From Deltaproteobacteria bacterium (lineage in GTDB: Bacteria; Myxococcota_A; Polyangia; JACPQR01): a DNA stretch of 33,253 nucleotides. Below, piece by piece: positions 23,996 to 33,253 of the stretch (its first letter is position 1; every line of letters starts with the position of its first letter). Where the stretch lies: contig JACPQR010000165.1 in the NCBI GenBank assembly GCA_016190375.1, positions 1-33,253 on the forward strand. The letters are read 5' to 3'. The translations under genes and the position numbers were made by a program. The notes beneath the pieces are model-generated. The model ran no database searches. It was not told the origin of the DNA and saw nothing but the letters and a program-made list of their open reading frames with translations.

Positions 23996-26900
23996 CTACT
24001 GGCTGCCGCCGGGATCGAACGGATCACCGTAGCCGTCGGACATCGAGTCCATGTGGCCCGTCAGGTCCACGAGGATGTCGAGGTTCGACTTGAGGAGCTG
24101 CAGGGCGCCGAGGGCGGACTCGCGCTGGGCCGAGGGGAGCGCGGGGACGCAGGCGTCGGGCGCCTCGTCGTCCTCGTCGTTGCAGAGGGGGCTTCGGGAC
24201 CTGAGCAGGTTCGCGCGGGCGATCACTCGAGCGGCAACGCCGTTAGGCAGGTCGAGGGCCAGGTAGGTGAAGCCGGTCGTCGGGTCCGTGTACGAAACGG
24301 TCGGCGAGCTCACGGAGTGTCCGTTGCCTGCGATCCACATTCGAAGCGCGTCGTCGAAGCGGTAGTCGAAGTTGTTGTGCATCCGCGCGGCACCGAGCAC
24401 CGCGGCGTAGAGCTGAACCGTGAAGCCGGCAAACGGATCCACCGGCGATGCGCCCTCGACCGGCGCCACCGTGACGGCGTCGAGCTCCGGATCCGCATGG
24501 TCGCGTTCGAGGTAAGTGCCGCTCTCGGGTTCCAGGTACGGAGCGATGTCCGCGTAGTCCTGGGACAGAATTCCCCCGACCAGATCCGTGATCTGCGTGG
24601 CGAAGTCGTCGTAGAAGCTGATTCGCCACTCCCGGATGTCCTCGGCCGTGTCTCGCGCGACGAAGTAGGTCTGCGCGTCGCTCATCGCGAGGAGCGCCAT
24701 CACCTTGTCCAGGTAGAAGCCCACGTGGTGCAGGCACTCCCAGAAGTAGTAGCCGCAGTCGTCGTCGTAGCTCGAGTCCCACCACGCGGTGGTGAAGTAC
24801 CGGCCCTGAGTGACGTCGAGCGGCACGCCCCCGCCGAAGCCGGTCGCGACGAGCGCCCTCGTCCCGTCGGGCTGCAGTCCCGCGCGGTAGTCGTTGACGT
24901 CGGGCATCGTGAGCGTCCGCGCGAGCTGGTTGAACGCGTCGTGAATCGCGACCGTGAAGTTCCCCCAGCCGACATCTGGATCGGTGAAGAACTCCCCGAT
25001 CTGCTCGTCGCTGTAGAGCGTCGGCAGCAGCCCGTTGTACAGGGCATAGATGTCGTTGAAGCCCTTCAGTCGATCGTAGTGCCGCCCGTAGGTCCGCGCG
25101 ATGTACCTCTCCGGCGCGAAGCCGTACTCGGATCGCGTGAACGCCCGCGTGACGTACCAGGTGTTCAAGGCCTGCAGGCCGTTGACCATCCGCTCGTACG
25201 GATCGGCGCCCACGTCGCGCGTGAGGCAGTTCTCGGAGATGTCGACCCGATTGTGCGAGCAATAGACGTAGGGGACGCGTACCAGCCTCTCGCCCGTCTC
25301 GGGGCTCTCCCACGCGGCGAGGTCCTCCGTGAGCTCGCTCACCGGCACCAGCCGCCGGTTGTCGTCCCTCCACATCAGGTCGCCCATGAGGCGATACCAC
25401 TCGGTGTAGTGGAAGGCCCTCGGCCCGTCGTTCATGAACCTGAGGTGGGCGCCGGCCCCGGACCAGTACTCCGACAGGTCCGCCTCCTGCGCGGCTCCCG
25501 TGTTCTCGAAGGCCTCGACGAGCCCAGCGTACCCGTACATCACGGCGGCGCGGTCGTAGCGGCCGATGCCGGCGCCGTCGATCGTGAGCCGGCCGGCGTA
25601 GTCCATCACGGACGAGTATGCGTAGTTGTAGATGCTGCCCGAGATCTGCTCGGGCGTGATGGGATCGATGTAGCGGGGCTGGGGATCGGTCGTGAAGCCG
25701 TTCGTCCTCAGCTCCCAGTACGTGGGGTCGTAGTTGAAGACGTCCTCGCTCCCGCCGAAGTTGTGCATGAGCCCGACCGAGTGGCCGATCTCGTGCGCCG
25801 CGACCGCGTGGACGATCCGCTCCCGCGCGGCTTGCCAGATCTCGTCGCTCGACTTCCCGCGGAGCTCCTGGGCGAGCCCCATCTGCGCGTCGTCCACCAT
25901 CTCGGCGACGTCGATCCCACGCCGGCCCAGGTTCGTTCGGAACCGGTCGATGCCTCGCAGCGCGCCGATCAACCCGGACCGCGTGATCGAGGCGCGATCG
26001 AGGATCTCGTCGGACAGCGGCGTTCCAGGCACCTGCCCCGCCGCCATCAGGATCTCGTCGTTGACGAGCATCGACTCGATCGGGGTGCCGCGCAACGAGG
26101 TGAGTAGCGCGTCGCCCGGATCCCGCGACGGATCGAAGGCGCCCGTCCGCTGCAGCGCCGAGAGGGCGCGGCCCGCCTCGCTGCGGCCCATGCCGCCCGG
26201 CGGCAGCCAGCGTCCGTCGCCACGAGGGAGCGACCGCGTCCAGCCCACGTCCATCGCGCGCCGCATCGAGGCGACCTCCTCGGGCGTCACGACCCGTGGG
26301 CTCGCCTGCTCTCCCTCACCGGTCGCCTCGACCCAGCGGCCGAGGTCGACGCCGTCGATGTAGTCGGTCGGCGAGATCTCGCCGTTCAGGAGACGAACCA
26401 TCTCCTCGACGTCGGTCGCGACCTGGTCGTTGTACAGGAAGATGTAGGCCATCCCCGAGATGATCTCGCCGGTCAGCGGGTCGGCGTTCGACGGCCCGAG
26501 ACCGAGGAGCTGCCAGCCGTCGTACCAGTCCTTCACCCAGTACAGGAAGCTGTAGCGGATGTCGCCGACGCGCGCCCGCGTTCCCGCCGGCCCGCACTCT
26601 GGCCGGTCGCCTTCCTTGACGGGGTTGTTCGGGCAGAGGATGAAGACGTCCGGCGTCCGGTCGTCCGCCCAGCCGGTCTGCGCCTTGACCACGTCCCGGA
26701 AGGCGACGTTCCACTCGTCCGCGACGTCCATGGCGACCTCCCGGAGCTCCGTCGGCCACTCCTCGTTGAGGTAGTAGACCATCGGCCGGACCTCGCGCTC
26801 GGCGTACGGGATCGGGTCGTTCTGGTCGTCGTACCAGCGCTGCCAGAGGTTGTGCCGGTTGATGAGCCGCCGCCGATCGGTCTCGCGCACGCCGTTGTGC

Positions 26901-27744
26901 TGCTCCTGGTGGAGCCGGGCGATGTCGAAGAAGCCGAAGGCCTCGGTGAGCTTGCCGTCGTAGACCATCGGCTCGTACTGGTGCGAGGGGTCGACGCGCA
27001 GGTACGAGTTTCTGACCTTGATGATCGTCGTCGAGCAGTCCTCCTGCTCGTGGTAGAAGAACCAGCACATCGGGACCGGGGCCGGATACCAGTCGACGTC
27101 GACCGAGCCCGGCGTCACGGCGAGCTGGGTCGTGATGTCGAAGTAGCTCTCGGCGAAGTGCGGCCGATCGTCCTCGTTTGGATCGTTCTCCTGGATGAAG
27201 TAGGGGACCGAGGCGACGTCGGCCTCGTCGTCCACGAAGAAGGAGAAGTCGGTCGCCAGGTTCTCGGACCAATCGACGCGCATGTACTCCCGCTCGTACC
27301 AGGGCCGATCCTGCGAGTTCTCGACGATGATGTTCAGCTCCTCGCCGGTCGTCGGGTTGTACTCGTGCCGGATGTCGAAGTGGCTCTCGATGCGGTAGGC
27401 GGCGAGGATCGCCCCCTGGTACGGCTGCCCGTTCTCGGTGATCGTCTCGCCCGCGGCCACGTCGCCGTTGTCCGCGTCGCTGTTCTGCACGAGCTCGTAG
27501 GAGCGACGCGCGTACAGCACGTCCTCCTGGATGTCCCACCGGATCCGGCTCATCGCCGGGAACTGCGAGTCGCCGACGAACGTGGTGGTCACGGTGGCCG
27601 GCACCTCGACGACCGTCTGCTGGGCGTACCACTCCCCTTGCAGGAACGACTTCTGGACCGCGTTCGGCTGGACGCGGTCGATCGTCGGTCGCTCATCGGC
27701 GCAGGACAGGAGGGCGACCGCCAGGGCGAGCGCGGCCGCCGCTC

Positions 27745-27748
<4 letters not shown>
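23996..27748 (-). CDS. Large metzincin-type zinc metalloprotease lipoprotein
   Basis: 1250 aa. The GTG start at 27748 overlaps the stop of the kelch gene (GTGA), which indicates translational coupling. The n-terminus MRAAAALALAVALLSC has a lipobox with Cys16. The centre has the zinc site HEIGHSVGLMH (His652, Glu653, His656, His662), the HExxHxxGxxH motif of metzincins, and a likely Met-turn, SVMDY (Met715). This is the arrangement of EcxA-like / DUF4953-DUF5117-type metalloproteases, large envelope-bound enzymes. The long N-terminal half (about 20-600) lacks motifs I can name. It should act at the outer envelope on proteins or peptides. The frame continues open upstream of 27748, but that part is the shadow of the kelch gene. 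Confidence 0.85.
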
Positions 27749-29928
<2,180 letters not shown>

Positions 29929-30033
29929 CGGGCTCCTCTTTTGCGGTTGGGGGACCGACGCTAGTCGTGGTCCGCTCGAACGGCAAGAGCCCCTTTCCCT
30001 ACATATGGACAGGCAAATCTGCCCCTGACCACG

Positions 30034-30063
30034 TTGACACTGGCCGAGCGCAGGCACGATCAT
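30034..30063 (+). promoter_or_regulatory. Predicted promoter of the 30070 gene
   Basis: TTGACA (30034-30039), a perfect -35 consensus, an 18-base spacer, and GATCAT (30058-30063, 4 of 6 including A2 and T6). The -10 box ends six bases before the GTG at 30070, so transcription would start at the start codon. No Shine-Dalgarno sequence is seen. The TTG of this -35 box could be mistaken for a start codon. Confidence 0.45.
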
Positions 30064-30069
30064 CTCGCT

Positions 30070-30945
30070 GTGGACAGACGACTAGCCTCCTTGGTGGCGG
30101 CGATCGCCTTCGTCGCGATCTTTCCGCTGTCGGCCAGCGCTCAGGCGCCGGCGCTCGCCAACGGACGCGCCCACTATCTGGGCGCCCGCTTCGAGGAAGC
30201 GGAGAGGACCTTCGAGTCCGTGCTCGAGGACTCGTCTTCTTCGCGCGCCGACGTGGTCGAGGCTCTCCGCTACATGGCGGTCTTGCGCCTGGTGCGCGGA
30301 GCTCGCGGCGAGGCCGACCGGGCCGCGCTCCGGGCCGTGTCTCTCGACCGCGGGCTCACGCCGCCCGAGGGCGCTCCTCCCGATGCGGCCGCCGTCTTCG
30401 ACGCCGCGCGCAACCGGGTGCCACCGGGTGGGCTCGCATGCTCGCTCGAGCTCCCGCCCGCGCCCGTGGCCGGAGCGCCCGTCGGCGCCCGGGTGACCGT
30501 CATCGGAGACCTCGGAGCGCTCGTTGCGACCGCGTCCTTGAGCTGCGGCGGCCGAGAGGCTCGCGGCACGCCGGAGCCCGGCGATGGTGGTCGCGCAACC
30601 GCGCAGATCGCGGTCGATGCCGGTCCTGCTGGTCGCGAGACCCGGTGCACTGCGCGGCTCTTGACCGCGGCGAACGTGGTCCTGGCCGAGGCGACAGGCA
30701 GCTTCGTCGCGCGCGGCGCGGGATCCGACGACCCGGATGGCGATGACGACGTCTCGGCGGGCGGAGGAAGGTTCATCGGCGGCAGCACGAACGACCGGCG
30801 CCGCGACGAGGGCGGCTTTCCATGGGTCTGGGTGGGAGTGGGCGCGGGTGCGGCCGTCGCGGTAGCGGTCGTGTCCGTGATCCTCCTTTCGAGCGGGAGC
30901 GACGAGGCGCAGCTCGGTCCACCCGAGATCGTCGAGATCGAGTGA
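30070..30945 (+). CDS. Exported repeat protein with C-terminal membrane anchor, coupled to the kinase
   Basis: 291 aa from GTG 30070, chosen because it directly opens a signal peptide (MDRRLASLVAAIAFVAIFPL, cleavage near SASA). A TTG start at 30034 would overlap the predicted -35 element. Residues about 28-90 contain a TPR-like helix pair (NGRAHYLGARFEEAERTFES). A beta-rich middle, an Asp/Gly/Arg-rich linker and a transmembrane helix near 248-276 (FPWVWVGVGAGAAVAVAVV) end the protein. It resembles the anchored sensor or partner proteins often next to PEGA kinases in myxobacteria. The GTGA overlap with the kinase gene indicates fixed-ratio synthesis. I infer an accessory protein of the kinase; no catalytic site was seen. 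Confidence 0.75.
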   Translation: MDRRLASLVAAIAFVAIFPLSASAQAPALANGRAHYLGARFEEAERTFESVLEDSSSSRADVVEALRYMAVLRLVRGARGEADRAALRAVSLDRGLTPPEGAPPDAAAVFDAARNRVPPGGLACSLELPPAPVAGAPVGARVTVIGDLGALVATASLSCGGREARGTPEPGDGGRATAQIAVDAGPAGRETRCTARLLTAANVVLAEATGSFVARGAGSDDPDGDDDVSAGGGRFIGGSTNDRRRDEGGFPWVWVGVGAGAAVAVAVVSVILLSSGSDEAQLGPPEIVEIE

Positions 30946-32582
30946 AAGCGAACGTCAGCGTCGAGCCGTTCGAGGCCACCCAGGTCTCCGGCAAGAGGCT
31001 CGGGCGGTACGTGCTCCGCTACGAGATCGCCTCGGGCGGCATGGGGGAGGTGTACCTGGCCCAGATGCGCGGGCCAGCGGGCGTCGAGCGCTGGGTGGCG
31101 CTCAAGGTGCTCAGGCCCGAGATCGCGGCTCAACAGAAGTTCGTGACGATGTTCCTCGACGAGGCGCGGATCGCATCGCGCCTCTCCCACCCGAATCTGT
31201 GCGCCGTGGTGGACTTCGGCCAGGCGGACGGCCGCTACTTCCTGGCGCTCGAGTACCTTCACGGCGAGACCCTGTCGAAGGTCGTTCGCCGGCTCTACGC
31301 CGAGGCGATGACGGCCAGCGGCACCTCCATGGTGAAACCGGTGGATCTGATCTGCCGCATGGTAGCCGACGCCGCCCGCGGTCTGCATGCCGCTCACGAG
31401 GCGCGTGGCGCCGACGGGCATCCTCTCGGCATCGTGCACCGTGACGTATCGCCGCAGAACGTCTTCATCCTGTACGACGGCGTTGCCAAGGTCATGGACT
31501 TCGGCATCGCCTCGGCCCGCGGGCGCGAGTCGCACACGATGACCGGAGAAGTGAAGGGAAAGTTCGCCTACATGTCACCCGAGCAGCTCTCGGGGAAGAA
31601 GGTCGATCGGCGAACCGACGTCTTCGCGCTCGGAATCGTGCTCTGGGAGTCGGTCGTGGGCAGGCGGCTCTTCCGCGCCGAGAGCGAAGGGGAGACGGTT
31701 CTGAACGTGATGTCGAAGCAGATCCCGGCGCCGTCGGCGCTCGCGCGGGGCATCCCGCCCGCCGTCGACCGGATCGTCGTGCGCGCGCTGGAGCGGGACG
31801 CGGACCGGCGGTATCCGACGGCAGCCGCGATGGCCGACGACCTCGAGGAGTTCCTCGCCTCGCTCGGCCGGCCGGCCGGAGCGTCTCAGGTGTCCGGCCT
31901 GATGAGACGCCTGTTCGCGGATCGGATCGTCACGCGGGACGCCATGCTCAGGGCGCCGTCGTTGCCGGCCGACATCGTTCCCGAGCTCGAGCTCGAGAGC
32001 GGAAGCTCCATCCGAACGGTCTCGCCCGCGGCCCGCACGGTCAGCTCCGTGGCAGGCCTCCGCAAACCTCGCCTCTGGATCCCGGCCGCCATGCTCGGGA
32101 TCGCGGCAATGGGCGGAATCGCGCTCTGGGCCGCCTCCGAACGCGGCGACGGAGCGCCGACCAACGCTCCACCGGTCGCGCAGCCCGTGCTGCCCCCGCT
32201 CTCGCATCCGCCGCCCGGCCCCGCTCCGCAGCTCGTGGCGCCGGTACCCGCCCTGCCTCAGCCCTCGCCCGCTCCGACCGTTCCCGACGGCGATGCGCCA
32301 CCTGGCTCGCTGGAGGACGCGCCCCCTCCGAGCCGCCAGGCACCCCCGGCCGCCAGGGCTGCCGCCTCGGGAACGTTGAACCTCCTGACCACGCCGACCT
32401 ACGCCACCGTCTTTCTGGGTGGCCGGAGGCTCGGGACGACGCCCCTGTTTCAGAAGCGACTGCCCTCGGGCCGCCACAGCCTGCGGCTCGTCCCTGGCAG
32501 CGGAGGCGCGGAGAAACGGGTGACCGTCGAGATCCGCCCCGGCAAGCTCACGTCGCTGAGCGTCCGGGTCGGGGGGATCTGA
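30942..32582 (+). CDS. Transmembrane serine/threonine protein kinase with PEGA domain
   Basis: 546 aa from GTG 30942. All kinase residues needed are present: Gly-rich loop ASGGMGEVY (30-38), Lys55 in VALK, Glu75, HRDVSPQN (166-173), DFG (186-188) and the SPE element (212-214). It is thus predicted to be active, in contrast to the pseudokinase at 8035-9003. A linker follows, then a transmembrane helix near 378-398 (LWIPAAMLGIAAMGGIALW), a Pro-rich periplasmic stretch and a C-terminal PEGA domain (about 475-546; ATVFLGGRRLGTTPLF). PEGA domains are thought to bind envelope components, so this would be an envelope-sensing kinase with a cytoplasmic catalytic domain. FHA proteins in this window are possible readers of its phosphorylation, but nothing here proves that link. 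Confidence 0.94.
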   Translation: MKANVSVEPFEATQVSGKRLGRYVLRYEIASGGMGEVYLAQMRGPAGVERWVALKVLRPEIAAQQKFVTMFLDEARIASRLSHPNLCAVVDFGQADGRYFLALEYLHGETLSKVVRRLYAEAMTASGTSMVKPVDLICRMVADAARGLHAAHEARGADGHPLGIVHRDVSPQNVFILYDGVAKVMDFGIASARGRESHTMTGEVKGKFAYMSPEQLSGKKVDRRTDVFALGIVLWESVVGRRLFRAESEGETVLNVMSKQIPAPSALARGIPPAVDRIVVRALERDADRRYPTAAAMADDLEEFLASLGRPAGASQVSGLMRRLFADRIVTRDAMLRAPSLPADIVPELELESGSSIRTVSPAARTVSSVAGLRKPRLWIPAAMLGIAAMGGIALWAASERGDGAPTNAPPVAQPVLPPLSHPPPGPAPQLVAPVPALPQPSPAPTVPDGDAPPGSLEDAPPPSRQAPPAARAAASGTLNLLTTPTYATVFLGGRRLGTTPLFQKRLPSGRHSLRLVPGSGGAEKRVTVEIRPGKLTSLSVRVGGI

Positions 32583-32607
32583 CCCAAGGACCCGCTCCCT
32601 GCTACTC

Positions 32608-32872
32608 CTACTCGTGCAGCGCCGCCCATTCGCCGGACCAGTCGCATCGCACGATGTCACCCACGGTCTCGACCTTGCCCTTCCACAGGCCAAGCAGCGA
32701 CCGCCGGCTCTCGGGCCGGGGCCTCGGCGATGACGCGCGCGACCGGGCGTCCATGCATCGTGATCACGATCTCGCGGCGGCCCTTGCGCACGTCGTCGAC
32801 GAGCGACAGGCAGCGCGCCTTGAAGCGAGTGATTGGAACTTCCTCGATTCGTGGCTTGGGGCCGGCCTTCAT
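32608..32872 (-). pseudogene. Phd/YefM-family antitoxin gene broken by a frameshift
   Basis: The start frame (ATG 32872) gives VPITRFKARCLSLVDDVRKG then EIVITMHGRPVARVIAEAPA, the Phd/YefM antitoxin DNA-binding region. After ARE the frame leads to a short wrong tail ending at 32657. Removing one base at about 32706 restores RRSLLGLWKGKVETVGD and then a C-terminus ending WAALHE with TAG at 32608-32610, the usual end of such antitoxins. No toxin gene follows in the 25 bases before the kinase stop at 32582. It is an orphan, probably decayed; a one-base sequencing error would make it an intact orphan antitoxin. Confidence 0.75.
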
Positions 32873-32882
32873 GCGGTCATCA

Positions 32883-32892
32883 TTGCATGCAA
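32883..32892. promoter_or_regulatory. TTGCATGCAA palindrome upstream of the antitoxin
   Basis: A perfect 10-base palindrome starting 11 bases before the antitoxin ATG. Antitoxins of this family commonly bind short palindromes in their own promoter, so this is a candidate autoregulatory operator. The motif is short and could be chance. Confidence 0.35.
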
Positions 32893-33090
32893 GAAATGAC
32901 CAGCCCAGCGGTCCTTTTGGCGTGGGCCCCGCGGGCCCCCCGCTCCTCGCCCGGTGCGCTCGCTCACTACGGCGTGTTGTCTCGCACGCTCTTCCCTCGG
33001 CAGGTTCTCAGGCCCGACCGGGATGGGCCGTTGGGGACGACTACGACGGTACTCGCTGCCACTCCAATACCGCGGATGCGGTCGGCCTTG
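32893..33090. other. Intergenic stretch without recognised gene
   Basis: No coding frame here has family resemblance. Bases about 32923-32939 contain GGGCCC-CGC-GGGCCC, a GC-rich element that can form a 6-bp hairpin. It is not followed by a T-run, and I do not assign a function. Confidence 0.5.
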
Positions 33091-33253
33091 TCAGCCTGTG
33101 GGCTCCCCGAACACTCCCGGGCAATCGAGGACGGTGAACATCAGATGCTCGATCCACTCGGTTCTCGCCTCGTCAGTGTACTCGCGATCGGTCCACACGA
33201 TCCCCAGCCGGTTGCCGCTCCGCGCCATCGGTGCCACCCGCCAGCCGTTCCAG
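33091..33253 (-). CDS. C-terminal end of an unknown gene (partial)
   Basis: On the minus strand one frame is open from the window edge to TGA at 33091-33093 and codes 53 residues, including RSGNRLGIVWTDREYTDEA and HLMFTVLDCPGVFGEPTG. The mix of residues looks like a folded protein rather than a GC-rich shadow frame, but no family is recognised. The gene starts outside the window. Confidence 0.4.
   Translation of the reverse strand, partial: WNGWRVAPMARSGNRLGIVWTDREYTDEARTEWIEHLMFTVLDCPGVFGEPTG

Noticed and set aside
30034..30036. TTG start codon for the 30070 gene
   Set aside because: The TTG is the first part of a perfect TTGACA -35 box and would add 12 polar residues before the signal peptide.
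32923..32939. GGGCCC-CGC-GGGCCC element as a terminator or REP sequence
   Set aside because: The arm is itself palindromic and GC-rich DNA yields such strings by chance. There is no T-run and no second copy in the window.

Overview
The window is very GC-rich with dense coding on both strands. It looks like a chromosomal piece of a deltaproteobacterium of the Myxococcota (Polyangia-like) type. The indicators are two secreted proteins ending in MYXO-CTERM-like sorting tails, long Asp/Ala/Gly linkers, a DUF4215 Cys-rich repeat protein, a PEGA-tailed Ser/Thr kinase, FHA domains fused to other modules, and a multihaem CxxCH lipoprotein. No rRNA, tRNA, insertion sequence or CRISPR array was recognised.

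Layout. (1) 1-312: non-coding, with inverted arrays of 7-bp repeats and a TTGACA promoter. (2) 313-5760 (+): a three-gene Tad/Flp-type unit, namely a CpaC-like secretin, a CpaF/TadA ATPase with an N-terminal FHA domain, and a double-FHA membrane protein with TPR-like repeats. (3) 5865-9003: a basic histone-H1-like protein (-), a DUF5335-alpha/beta-hydrolase fusion (+) that has lost two catalytic residues, a small membrane protein (-) and a pseudokinase (-). (4) 9086-10814 (+): an acyl-CoA dehydrogenase with a palindromic operator upstream, then a four-helix membrane protein. (5) 10879-11035 (-): a decayed PIN-toxin tail. (6) 11079-19311 (+): a secreted orphan protein, then a tight operon DUF58 - transglutaminase - MoxR - secreted repeat protein - DDAH-like hydrolase. 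(7) 19379-29928: a cell-surface block with a multihaem lipoprotein (+), a DUF4215/MYXO-CTERM protein (-), a frameshifted Cys-rich lipoprotein (+), and a translationally coupled pair (-) of a kelch/MYXO-CTERM protein and a large metzincin lipoprotein. (8) 30070-32582 (+): an anchored repeat protein overlapping a PEGA Ser/Thr kinase. (9) 32608-33253 (-): a frameshifted Phd/YefM antitoxin and the end of an unknown gene.

How the parts may fit. Phospho-signalling recurs: three FHA domains in the Tad unit, one complete kinase and one degenerate kinase. A link between them is inference only. The MoxR-DUF58-transglutaminase operon is a known arrangement thought to act in envelope protein assembly or processing. 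Its extra genes, a periplasmic repeat protein and a DDAH-like enzyme, are the less usual part. Several first genes of transcription units lack a Shine-Dalgarno sequence and have a -10-like element 6-11 bases before the start codon, which suggests leaderless mRNAs. Three reading frames are interrupted by single-base shifts. They may be true decay or assembly errors.
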